64,000 nucleotides of DNA from Perlucidibaca piscinae DSM 21586 (GTDB lineage: Bacteria; Pseudomonadota; Gammaproteobacteria; Pseudomonadales; Moraxellaceae): NCBI RefSeq assembly GCF_000420045.1, contig NZ_ATUE01000009.1, positions 47,336-111,335 of the forward strand, given 5' to 3'. The notes below the pieces were generated by a model. That model saw only the letters and a program-made list of their open reading frames with translations, was not told the origin of the DNA and made no database searches. The position numbers and the translations under genes were made by a program. Shown here piece after piece: positions 8,826 through 17,051 of this stretch; the stretch's first letter is position 1; each line of letters begins with the position of its first letter.

Positions 8826-9437
8826 ATGCGCAGCAAACAACGCGTTGCCCTGCTGTATTCAGTGCTTGGCATGGCGTACGTTCTCAATGGCCTGTTCATG
8901 TTGGCCATTCCAGCCGTCTGGCTGTCCTTTTTCCCGTTGGCGTTTTCCGCTCCTGCATCTCTCGATGCCCTGCATGCCGTGCGTCTTCTCGGTACCGTGG
9001 AACTTTCCCTGGCCCCGCTGTTCTTCTGGTGTGCCCGCAATCTCAAGCGTTGCCGCTCGGTTCGTCTGGTTCTGACGCTGCAATCCGCTGGCTTTGCCCT
9101 CATGGTCGCCGTTTCCTTGCTGGCCCAGCCCCAGGTATCGACCCAGGCCTGGCTGTCACTGGCCATCCTCGCCATTCCGGCCCTGCTGCTGCTGCTGCTT
9201 GGCATTCCGCCGCGCACGGTGCGCGTGAAGGGGCCGCGCGAGTCCGGCGAGGTCAAGTGGTTCAATGCCAACAAGGGTTTCGGCTTCATTACCCGCGACA
9301 ATGGCGACGACATTTTCGTGCATTACCGGGCCATTCGCGGCGAGGGCCATCGCACCCTGCGTGAAGGCCAGCGCGTTGATTTCTTCCTCAAGCGTGGTGA
9401 CAAGGGCCTTCAGGCCGATGACGTGCAGGCACTGTGA
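8826..9437 (+). CDS. Membrane protein fused to a C-terminal cold-shock domain
   Basis: This 203-residue protein has an N-terminal hydrophobic half with three to four predicted helices (roughly residues 8-35, 48-68, 78-98 and 108-128). A complete cold-shock domain follows from about 138 to the end, with KGFGFI and DIFVHY as RNP motifs. The soluble part closely matches the adjacent csp gene. It would place a nucleic-acid-binding domain at the cytoplasmic face of the inner membrane; that is inference. The ATG at 8826 is chosen because the bases before it resemble those before csp. An in-frame ATG at 8796 would add ten residues. It overlaps the helicase start. Confidence 0.8.
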   Translation: MRSKQRVALLYSVLGMAYVLNGLFMLAIPAVWLSFFPLAFSAPASLDALHAVRLLGTVELSLAPLFFWCARNLKRCRSVRLVLTLQSAGFALMVAVSLLAQPQVSTQAWLSLAILAIPALLLLLLGIPPRTVRVKGPRESGEVKWFNANKGFGFITRDNGDDIFVHYRAIRGEGHRTLREGQRVDFFLKRGDKGLQADDVQAL

Positions 9438-10834
9438 TGACGACACAGATGAATGACGAGATTGATGCACCCGCTGATGCCCATGCGCCAGCGCCGGAGG
9501 CTTTGCCCGAGGCGGTGGTGACCGATGAGCCTGAGGCTCCCGTGGTTGTCGAGGCGGCGCCTCGCGTGCGTTTCGCCGAGCTGCCGTTGCCGTCCGAGAT
9601 CCTGCGTGCCGTGGATGATCTCGGCTTCGAGTTCTGCACCCCTATCCAGGGTCGTGTGCTGCGCTTCACGCTGGCGGGGCACGATGCCATCGGTCGGGCG
9701 CAGACAGGTACCGGCAAGACCGCGGCCTTTCTCATCACGGTGATTGCCGACCTGCTGAAGAACCCCATTCGCGAGGAGCGCTATGTCGGCGAGCCGCGTG
9801 CGCTGGTGCTGGCACCGACGCGCGAGCTGGCATTGCAGATCGCCAAGGACGCCGAGGGACTGGCCAAGTATGCCGACCTCAATGTCGTCACCCTCGTTGG
9901 CGGCATGGATTACGAGAAGCAGCGCCGTCAGCTCAATGACAAGCCGGTGGACATCGTGGTGGCGACACCGGGCCGTCTGATCGATTTCGCCAACAAGCAG
10001 GAAGTCCATCTCGACCAGGTCGAGCTGCTGGTGATCGACGAGGCTGACCGCATGCTGGACATGGGCTTCATTCCCGACGTCAAGCGCATCGTGCGTCTGA
10101 CGCCGCCGAAGTCGCATCGCCAGACCCTGCTGTTCTCCGCCACGTTCACGCGCGATGTGCTCAACCTGTCGGCGCAGTGGACATTCTGCCCGGTCACCGT
10201 GGAGATCGAGCAGGACCAGGCGACAACGGAGACCGTCGACCAGAAGGTCTACATCGTCACCACCGATGAAAAGATTCCGCTGCTCTACAACCTGATCACC
10301 CAGCACAAGCTGGAGCGCGTCATGGTGTTCGCCAACCGCCGTGACCAGACCCGTCGCCTCACCGACGTGCTGAAGGCGCACAACCTGTCGTGTGCGCTGC
10401 TGTCGGGTGACGTGCCGCAGGAAAAGCGCGTGAAGACCCTGGACAACTTCAAGGCCGGCAAGATCAGCGTGCTGGTTGCCACCGATGTGGCCGGTCGCGG
10501 CATTCACGTCGATGGCGTCAGCCATGTCGTCAACTTCACGTTGCCGGAGCAGACGGATGACTACGTGCACCGCATCGGTCGTACCGGCCGTGCCGGCGCC
10601 AGCGGTACCAGCATCAGCTTTGCCTGCGAGGATGACGGCCATCTGATTCCCGAGCTGGAAGCCGCCATCGGCCGCAAGCTGGACTGCGTGCATCCGCCTG
10701 CCGAACTGCTGGCACCCATCCCTGAGGTGACGGTGATTCACGGGGCCTCCGGTGCCGAGCCGGCACCGCGTCGTCCGGGTGGTGGTGGTGGCGGCGGGGG
10801 CGGGCGTCGCCCCGGCGGCCCCCGTCGCCGCTGA
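9437..10834 (+). CDS. rhlB: ATP-dependent RNA helicase, RhlB-like DEAD-box protein
   Basis: This 465-residue DEAD-box helicase has a Q motif, Walker A AQTGTGKT, the DEAD box in VIDEADRMLDMGF, SAT in LLFSATF, and the C-terminal motif HRIGRTGRAG. An acidic, Ala/Pro-rich N-terminal extension of about 45 residues precedes the core. The tail is Gly/Arg-rich with a run of nine glycines, typical of RNA-binding tails. RhlB unwinds RNA for the degradosome; the orthology call rests on overall similarity. The ATG at 9437 overlaps the upstream stop (TGATG). A GTG at 9434 is an alternative. Its position behind two cold-shock-domain genes suggests a shared role in RNA remodelling. Confidence 0.88.
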   Translation: MTTQMNDEIDAPADAHAPAPEALPEAVVTDEPEAPVVVEAAPRVRFAELPLPSEILRAVDDLGFEFCTPIQGRVLRFTLAGHDAIGRAQTGTGKTAAFLITVIADLLKNPIREERYVGEPRALVLAPTRELALQIAKDAEGLAKYADLNVVTLVGGMDYEKQRRQLNDKPVDIVVATPGRLIDFANKQEVHLDQVELLVIDEADRMLDMGFIPDVKRIVRLTPPKSHRQTLLFSATFTRDVLNLSAQWTFCPVTVEIEQDQATTETVDQKVYIVTTDEKIPLLYNLITQHKLERVMVFANRRDQTRRLTDVLKAHNLSCALLSGDVPQEKRVKTLDNFKAGKISVLVATDVAGRGIHVDGVSHVVNFTLPEQTDDYVHRIGRTGRAGASGTSISFACEDDGHLIPELEAAIGRKLDCVHPPAELLAPIPEVTVIHGASGAEPAPRRPGGGGGGGGGRRPGGPRRR

Positions 10835-10847
10835 TCCTGTTGCTCGC

Positions 10848-10872
10848 GAAGCCCGGCCCTGTGCCGGGCTTC
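10848..10872 (+). terminator. Rho-independent terminator after rhlB
   Basis: A 10-bp stem (GAAGCCCGGC / GCCGGGCTTC) with loop CCTGT is followed by CTGTTTCC, a weak U-tract. It sits 13 bases after the rhlB stop. Confidence 0.7.
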
Positions 10873-10996
10873 CTGTTTCCGGGCGTCGCGTCTACTCCGA
10901 AAGTCGCGTAGCGATATCCTGCCGATTCCGTAGTCTCGATGAAGTGGGATAGAGCCGCATGTGCAGCGTCTCGCAACCCGGACCAAGGAGTTGAAA

Positions 10997-11308
10997 ATGA
11001 CAAGACAAAGAAACTGGGAGGCCATAGCGGCCAGCCCGAAATTCCAGGCGCTGGTGGCGCGCAAACGCCGCGTGCTGTCCGGATTGATGCTGTTCTCGAT
11101 CTTCTATTACTTCCTGCTGCCGCTGGGCGCGGCCTATCAGCAGGACCTGTTCAAGCAGCAGGTCTGGGGCCCGCTGAACGTTGGCCTGGTGTTCGCGCTG
11201 TCCGAGTTCATCGTGGCCTGGGGCGTCGCGATCATCTACTCGCGCATTGCCAACCGCGAGTTCGATGCTATGGCGGCCGAGATCGTCGCCGATGCGGAGG
11301 GGCGCTGA
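10997..11308 (+). CDS. DUF485 small membrane subunit of a sodium:solute symporter
   Basis: This 103-residue protein has two membrane helices (about 27-49 and 58-82). The C-terminal segment REFDAMAAEIV matches the conserved end of DUF485 proteins such as E. coli YjcH. These are small partners of ActP-type acetate symporters. AAGGAG lies seven bases before the ATG at 10997. The symporter gene starts one base after this stop, so the two are translated together. Confidence 0.85.
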   Translation: MTRQRNWEAIAASPKFQALVARKRRVLSGLMLFSIFYYFLLPLGAAYQQDLFKQQVWGPLNVGLVFALSEFIVAWGVAIIYSRIANREFDAMAAEIVADAEGR

Positions 11309-11309
11309 C

Positions 11310-13214
11310 ATGAGCAGAAAACTCTGGTTGGGCGGCCTGCTCGGTCTGGGCATTCCCGCCGTGGCACTGGCTGCGGAAGGGGCGGTAGCGCTGGAATACC
11401 GCTTCCTGACCTTCATGGTGTTCGGCGCCATCATCATGCTGACCATGTTCGTGACCTATGTCGCCTCCAAGAAGGTGCATTCGGCCTCGGACTTCTACAC
11501 GGCGGGTGGCGGCATCTCCGGCCTGCAGAACGGCTGGGCCATCGCGGGTGACTACCTGTCGGCAGCCTCCTTCCTGGGCATCGCCGGCCTGATCTCGCTG
11601 TACGGCTATGACGGCTTCATGTATTCCGTGGGCTGGCTGGTGGCCTACATCACGGTGCTGCTGGTGATTGCCGAGCCCTGTCGCAACATCGGCAAGTACA
11701 CGCTGTCCGACATCCTGGCCTACCGCAATGACCCGAAGAAGACCCGCATCGTCGGAGCCTTGTCGGTGATCACCGTGTCGACCTTCTACCTGACCGCGCA
11801 GATGGTCGGTGGCGGCGTGCTGGTGAAGACGCTGATCGGCATCGATTACGAGATCTCCGTGATGGCGGTCGGCGTGCTCATGCTGGCCTACGTGCTGTTC
11901 GGCGGCATGGTGGCAACCACCTATGTGCAGATCATCAAGGCCATTCTTCTGGTGGCGGCATCCATCATCCTGGTGATGATGGTGTGGGCGCCCTACGGCT
12001 TCAGCCTGCCCGGTTTCCTGGAAGCGGTGGTTGGTGATGCCAAGGTGCAGGCCCAGGTGGCCAAGCTGCTGGGCGACTCCGCTGGCAACATGACTGCCGC
12101 CGAGCTGGGGCAGCGCTTCCTCGAGCCGGGCCTGTATCTGAAGGATCCGCTCGATCAGCTCTCGCTGGGCATGGCGCTGGTCTTCGGTACGGCCGGTCTG
12201 CCGCACATCCTGATGCGTTTCTTCACCGTGCCGAATGCGCAGGAAGCGCGCAAGTCGGTGGTCTGGGCCATGGCCATCATCGGCGGCTTCTATGTCCTGA
12301 CCATCTTCCTGGGCATGGGTGCGGCCATTCATGTCGGCTCTGCAGACATCGCCCTGATCGACAAGGGTGGCAACATGGCAGCACCGCTGCTGGCCCAGTT
12401 CCTGGGTGGCGGTGCTGACTCCATGTTGGGCAACTTCATGCTCGCCTTCGTCGCTGCCGTGGCCTTCGCCACCATCGTGGCGGTGGTGGCCGGTCTGGTG
12501 CTGGCCTCGGCATCGGCCATGGCGCATGACCTGTATGTCGGCGTCATCCGTGGCGAGCACGCCACCTCCGAGGAGCAGGTGCGTGCCGCCCGCATCTCGA
12601 CGGTGATCGTCGGCGCCATCGCCATCGTCATCGGCATCGCTGCCAAGGGCCAGAACGTGGCACATCTGGTGGCCCTGGCCTTTGCGGTCGCCGCCTCCGC
12701 CAATCTGCCCTGCGTGCTGCTGACCCTGTACTGGAAGCGTTGCAACACCGGCGGCATCATCGCCGGCATGCTGATCGGCACCACGGCGGCCATCTCGCTG
12801 GTGCTGGTGTCGCCTAACATGACCTATCCGCTCAAGGTCAAGGCGGACGCGGCCAAGATGATTGCCGAGGCGCCGGAGAAGCGCGCCGGTCTGGAGGCCA
12901 AGCTGGCGGACGCCACGCTGTCCGAGCAGGCTCGCGGCACGACGACCAAGGCCCTGGCCAAGCTCGACAAGGATGTCATCAAGGCTGAAGAGGATCTGGT
13001 CAAGTACGCCAACGAAACGACCTCGCTAGTCGGTCTCGAGAAGCCCCTGATCGAGCTCAAGAACCCGGGACTGATCTCGATTCCGCTGGGCTTCCTGGCG
13101 GTGGTCCTGGGCTCCCTGCTCTATGGTCGTGACCGTCGTGCCGAGGAGAAGTGGACCGAGCTCTACGTGCGTCAGAACACCGGCATCGGTGCCAGCAAGG
13201 CCCAGGCCCACTGA
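11310..13214 (+). CDS. Sodium:solute symporter (ActP/acetate-type) with an extra charged insert
   Basis: This 634-residue SSS-family transporter probably takes up acetate or another short monocarboxylate with Na+, judging by its DUF485 partner and by the ActP-like core from VTYVASKKVHSASDFYTAGG. It is about 85 residues longer than ActP. The excess is a charged, Ala/Lys/Glu-rich, probably helical segment at about residues 505-585, inserted before the last membrane helix. An N-terminal signal-like helix ends in ALAAEG. GGAGGGG precedes the ATG at 11310. The substrate is not proven by sequence. The gene ends before a strong bidirectional hairpin. Confidence 0.86.
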   Translation: MSRKLWLGGLLGLGIPAVALAAEGAVALEYRFLTFMVFGAIIMLTMFVTYVASKKVHSASDFYTAGGGISGLQNGWAIAGDYLSAASFLGIAGLISLYGYDGFMYSVGWLVAYITVLLVIAEPCRNIGKYTLSDILAYRNDPKKTRIVGALSVITVSTFYLTAQMVGGGVLVKTLIGIDYEISVMAVGVLMLAYVLFGGMVATTYVQIIKAILLVAASIILVMMVWAPYGFSLPGFLEAVVGDAKVQAQVAKLLGDSAGNMTAAELGQRFLEPGLYLKDPLDQLSLGMALVFGTAGLPHILMRFFTVPNAQEARKSVVWAMAIIGGFYVLTIFLGMGAAIHVGSADIALIDKGGNMAAPLLAQFLGGGADSMLGNFMLAFVAAVAFATIVAVVAGLVLASASAMAHDLYVGVIRGEHATSEEQVRAARISTVIVGAIAIVIGIAAKGQNVAHLVALAFAVAASANLPCVLLTLYWKRCNTGGIIAGMLIGTTAAISLVLVSPNMTYPLKVKADAAKMIAEAPEKRAGLEAKLADATLSEQARGTTTKALAKLDKDVIKAEEDLVKYANETTSLVGLEKPLIELKNPGLISIPLGFLAVVLGSLLYGRDRRAEEKWTELYVRQNTGIGASKAQAH

Positions 13215-13233
13215 CCACGTCAGCAGCTGACTG

Positions 13234-13271
13234 AATGCAGAAGGGCGACCCGCGGGTCGCCCTTCTGCATT
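13234..13271. terminator. Bidirectional terminator between the symporter and gcr genes
   Basis: A perfect 38-base palindrome with 19-base arms (AATGCAGAAGGGCGACCCG and its complement) lies between two converging genes. A/T-rich ends on both sides suit termination in both directions. Confidence 0.88.
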
Positions 13272-13290
13272 TGCGGCGGTGCTGGAGGTG

Positions 13291-15273
13291 TCAGCTAGCT
13301 GTTGTTGCCGGTGGCCAGAAGAAGTCGCGCGGATGGCGCCACAGGTGCTGTCCGATCAGGCGCAGCAGGGGCAGCCAGAGCCTGAACTTCACGCCGCGTG
13401 ATTTCAGGGCCAGCATGAGTGCCAGCGTGAAGCTGACGCCGAGATTGGTGAGGCCGATGGCGGCGATGCCTGCGATGGTGAAAAGCGCGGTCTGCCAGGT
13501 GATCATGAAGTCCAGCGCGGCCAGTGCGTAGGCGAAGTTGGCGGCCGCGAACGCGATATGGCGGATGTCCAAGGGCAGGCCGAGGATGTAACCGATGGTC
13601 GCGGTGCTACCCAGCATGATGCCGAAATAGAAGTTGCCGGCCAGTGCCCCCAGGTTCAGGCGCAGATAGTGCGCCAGTCGCCTGCGCCCTGGCTCGGACA
13701 GCCAGCGCATCCACGGTGCTGCCGCGATGCGTTCAGGTATCTGCGCGTAGATGGCCTTGTTGTCGTAGTAGCCGGCAATCAGGCCGGACAGGAATAGGAA
13801 GAAGCCCGCGATGGCGGCATGGAACAGTGACAGGCTGTGCAGCGGATCGAGCTCGTGCAGCAGGCGCAGGGCCTTGGCCTCGCTGGCCGGGCTGCTGCCC
13901 TGAACGCCGGCCCAGAGCAGCGCGATGGACAATGCCACCGGAAACGCGATGCCGATGTTGCCGAGGATGGCGATGAACTGGCTGCGAAACACGCTGATGC
14001 ACAGCAGGGCCAGTTCGCCCAGGTGTTTTTCGGCCTGGCGCCGGGGCAGGCCCTCGACGCTGGTGGCCAGATGCGAGGCGGTCATCGCCGGCTGCTTGGT
14101 GGCGACCGTGCCATGCACCATGTGGATGAGCATGAAGCCCAGCGAGTAGTTCATGCTGTGCAGGAAGGCCTGGGTGAAGGGGGCCATCACCAGACGGGCG
14201 CTGAGCACCTTGAGCAGAGCCATGACAGCGATGATCACGCCGCCCTTGGCCGCTGACAGGCCGAGCTGGCGGAAGTCCTCGCGTCCGGTGGTGATGTAGT
14301 GGTCACCAGTCTCGCTGGCATGCTCGGTGATGTTGCGTGCCAGCAGCTGCGTGTTGCGCGACAGCAGGGCGCGTATGCTGTGACTTTGCAGCTCGCCAGC
14401 GGCCAGGGTTTGCCAGCACTGGGCCAGCAGCAGCGGGGCGTTGCTGTCATCGGCGTCGAGCAGCGCGAGGATCAGCTCGAGTCTGTCCAGCGACTGCTCC
14501 AGGCGCACCAGCACGGTGGTCAGGCTGACGCTGACGCCCTGACTGCCGGCGAGCTTGCGTACCCGGCGTATGACCTCGCGGCATTGCGCCATCAGCACGT
14601 CGATCTGGCGGGCATCGATGGCGTCAAGGTATTGTTCCAGGAGGAGCCCGTTCTGCTCGCGCACATAGCGCTCGGTCTCGGCATTGAGCGCCAGAAACGG
14701 CGACTCCAGTGCTTCCACCACCGGGTAGCTGCGTACCAGCTCCGGCTCCAGCCCCAGTGCGCTGATGCGGTGTGCCAGCACGCGCAGCGCCTCCAGCTGT
14801 TGCTGACGGGCATGGGTGGCATGTGCGGGCGTGTCGTGGCAGTGGCGCAACAGGGCAAACAGACTGCCCCAGAGCTCGCCGGGAATGTCGCCTATCCAGT
14901 GGCTGTCCTTGCCGCGGCGGGTCAGGCGCGAGAACAGGTCGCTGAGCGAGCTGTCATCCTGCAGCGGCGGGATGAGGCGCTCGCCAAGGCGGCGCCAGAT
15001 GCCGCTGGTCACGGTTTCGTTGCCGAGCAGGCCAATGTCGGTATAGAGCCTGATCTGGCGATGGCGCCCCATGATGGCGCCCAGGTAATGGCAGAGCGCA
15101 TCGCGATAGATGGCGTGCTGCGACAGCGTCCCGTTCAGGATCTGCAGGCGCAGCATCGCGGCGTCGCTGTTTTCCCGTGCGGACGGACGCAGGTAGTCCA
15201 TGAGTTCGTGCAACGGCTCCAGCGAGCTGGCGGTGGGGTCGGCGATGAAGCGGTCAAGGCAATCCAGCAGCAT
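13291..15273 (-). CDS. Gcr-type ('site-specific recombinase' PF10136) membrane protein
   Basis: This protein of about 660 residues resembles the family annotated as site-specific recombinase Gcr. The N-terminal half (to about 330) is soluble and helical; the C-terminal half has about seven hydrophobic helices, including GGVIIAVMALLKVL and IGYILGLPLDI. No recombinase catalytic residues are visible (no Arg-His-Arg-Tyr set, no resolvase Ser motif), so the family name is probably misleading and a membrane role is more likely. I chose the ATG at 15273. A TTG at 15303 would add ten residues. It converges on the symporter gene across a strong hairpin. Confidence 0.72.
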   Translation of the reverse strand: MLLDCLDRFIADPTASSLEPLHELMDYLRPSARENSDAAMLRLQILNGTLSQHAIYRDALCHYLGAIMGRHRQIRLYTDIGLLGNETVTSGIWRRLGERLIPPLQDDSSLSDLFSRLTRRGKDSHWIGDIPGELWGSLFALLRHCHDTPAHATHARQQQLEALRVLAHRISALGLEPELVRSYPVVEALESPFLALNAETERYVREQNGLLLEQYLDAIDARQIDVLMAQCREVIRRVRKLAGSQGVSVSLTTVLVRLEQSLDRLELILALLDADDSNAPLLLAQCWQTLAAGELQSHSIRALLSRNTQLLARNITEHASETGDHYITTGREDFRQLGLSAAKGGVIIAVMALLKVLSARLVMAPFTQAFLHSMNYSLGFMLIHMVHGTVATKQPAMTASHLATSVEGLPRRQAEKHLGELALLCISVFRSQFIAILGNIGIAFPVALSIALLWAGVQGSSPASEAKALRLLHELDPLHSLSLFHAAIAGFFLFLSGLIAGYYDNKAIYAQIPERIAAAPWMRWLSEPGRRRLAHYLRLNLGALAGNFYFGIMLGSTATIGYILGLPLDIRHIAFAAANFAYALAALDFMITWQTALFTIAGIAAIGLTNLGVSFTLALMLALKSRGVKFRLWLPLLRLIGQHLWRHPRDFFWPPATTAS

Positions 15274-15408
15274 GTACGAGGTCTCGGACAACAGGCATGT
15301 CAAAGGCTAACCGATGCGGCGTGCAAGAGGGCAGTGATGGTGTTGCGGATCGATCCGGATGGGGTGGATCGTGAAGGAAGTTACCGACCACGCTGAGACC
15401 AGCTGAAG

Positions 15409-15485
<77 letters not shown>

Positions 15486-15555
15486 TGCTTTCCGACAGTG
15501 GCCTGTCTTCAAGTGGCGCGCATTCTAGCACGTGAAACGGATTTGAAAAGGGGAA

Positions 15556-16518
15556 TCAGTGTGTTCTTGCCAGTGCCAGGCGCGCCAGATGCATCAGCGC
15601 ATCCCGGTAGGGGCTGGCCGGCAGGGCGTCGAGTGCCGCGATCGCCGCATCGGACTCGCGCGCCGCGCAGGCATGGCTGTATTCCAGCGCGTCGCAACGC
15701 TGCACCAGGGCGATGATGGTGTCGAGCTGGTCGAGGCCGCCATCACGGATGGCATGACGGATCAGGTCGGCATCCGCCGGCGCCAGCACCTGCATGGCAC
15801 GGATCAGCGGCAGGGTGGGCTTGCCCTCGGCGAGGTCATCGCCGACGTTCTTGCCCATGACATCGGCGCTGCTGGTGTAGTCCAGCACGTCATCGACGAT
15901 TTGGAAGGCGGCACCCAGGTGCTGGGCATAGGCGGCCATGGCCTGACGGTATTCGGGCGTGGCCAGGGCGGCGGAGCATTCGGCGGCGGCCTCGAACATC
16001 TTCGCGGTCTTGCCGCGAATGACTTCCAGGTAGCGTGCCTCGGTGGTGTCCGGGTCGTGCTGGTTGATCAGCTGCAGCACCTCGCCCTCGGCGATCACGC
16101 AGGTGCCGTCCGACATGATGTCGAAGATGGCCTGGTTGCGCAGGCTGGCGATCATCTGGAAGGCCTTGGACACCAGGTAGTCGCCGACCAGCACGGCGGT
16201 AGGATTGCCCCAGCGCGCATTCACCGTGGGGCGTCCGCGACGCAGATCGGACATGTCGACGACATCGTCGTGCAGCAGGGTGGCGGTGTGCAGCATCTCG
16301 ATCAGCGCGGCCACCACGACATGGTCACGACCCTCGTAGCCGCAGGCACGTGCCACCAGCAGGGAGACCAGCGGACGCAGGCGCTTGCCGCCGCTCTGCA
16401 CGATGTATTCGCCCACTTCGCTGACCAGCGGTACGCGCGACTTCAGTTGCGCGGAGATGCAGGCATCGACGGCCTGGAAGTCGTCATGCACGAGGGTCAG
16501 GATGTCTTTGAAGTCCAT
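15556..16518 (-). CDS. ispB: Octaprenyl diphosphate synthase (polyprenyl synthetase)
   Basis: This 320-residue trans-prenyltransferase makes the side chain of ubiquinone. The first Asp-rich motif LLHDDVVDMSDLRRG (about residues 81-95) and the second, QIVDDVLDYTS (about 208-218), are intact, as is the GGKRLRP substrate motif. The ATG at 16518 gives the expected family length; the open frame running further upstream is fortuitous. No strong ribosome-binding site is seen. In many Gammaproteobacteria ispB is directly divergent from rplU; here a four-gene pilus cluster separates them. Confidence 0.96.
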   Translation of the reverse strand: MDFKDILTLVHDDFQAVDACISAQLKSRVPLVSEVGEYIVQSGGKRLRPLVSLLVARACGYEGRDHVVVAALIEMLHTATLLHDDVVDMSDLRRGRPTVNARWGNPTAVLVGDYLVSKAFQMIASLRNQAIFDIMSDGTCVIAEGEVLQLINQHDPDTTEARYLEVIRGKTAKMFEAAAECSAALATPEYRQAMAAYAQHLGAAFQIVDDVLDYTSSADVMGKNVGDDLAEGKPTLPLIRAMQVLAPADADLIRHAIRDGGLDQLDTIIALVQRCDALEYSHACAARESDAAIAALDALPASPYRDALMHLARLALARTH

Positions 16519-16595
16519 GGGCGAACGCGAGGCGAGGTCAGCTTGAGATGGCCGCGAGTCTAGCACAGCCGGCCTGCCTGTCGCCCCGTGACGGC

Positions 16596-17051
16596 TCAAA
16601 AGGTCAGGGTGGCGGTGATGGTGTCGCTGTAGCTGCCGCCGGCGACATTCTGCTGCGCCGGGATGCGTCCGTAGACCGTGAAGTTGACGTTGAACGGCAG
16701 CAGGATGGTGGTGATGTTGATGTTGCTGCTCTGCGAGTTGGCCCCGCTGCCCCACAGCACCAGACGGGTGATGTCCTGGTACAGGTTGTAGTTCAGGGTG
16801 TTGGCTGCCTGGGTCATGTGCCGGGCGCTGCTGTTGCCGCTGGCCCCGGCCGACAGGGCGATATTGAGGGTGACGATTTCCAGCAGGCCGGACGTGCAGC
16901 TGACCGTCAGCGTGCCGGAGGCATCGCGCGGCAGCACGGTGAGCGGGTTGTAGTCGCCGAAGCTGACCGGCGTGGTGCTCAGCGAGCAGCTGGCGGCGTG
17001 GATCTGGCCGGTGGCGAGCAGCAGGACAAGACTCAAGGCGCGAACTGACAT
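16596..17051 (-). CDS. Spore coat U domain (Csu-type) pilin, probable tip or minor subunit
   Basis: This 151-residue protein has a signal peptide (about 1-20, ending in IHA) and an SCPU domain. Family features are an early Cys (ASCSLSTTPVSFGDYNPL), VSCTSG with the partner Cys, and a C-terminal SYSDTITATLTF strand. SCPU domains are subunits of archaic chaperone-usher pili such as Acinetobacter Csu. GGAGG lies five bases before the ATG at 17051, which is inside the usher gene (19-base overlap). As last gene of the operon it takes the CsuE position, so it may be the tip adhesin. However, CsuE has two such domains and this has one. Confidence 0.84.
   Translation of the reverse strand: MSVRALSLVLLLATGQIHAASCSLSTTPVSFGDYNPLTVLPRDASGTLTVSCTSGLLEIVTLNIALSAGASGNSSARHMTQAANTLNYNLYQDITRLVLWGSGANSQSSNINITTILLPFNVNFTVYGRIPAQQNVAGGSYSDTITATLTF

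Noticed and set aside
10741..10834. Possible assembly artefact in the Gly-rich tail of rhlB
   Set aside because: Gly/Arg-rich tails with long Gly runs are normal for DEAD-box helicases, and the frame continues to a stop followed by a terminator.
13291..15273. A genuine tyrosine or serine recombinase, hence a mobile element
   Set aside because: No catalytic residues of either recombinase class, several membrane helices, and no attachment sites or other mobility genes nearby.
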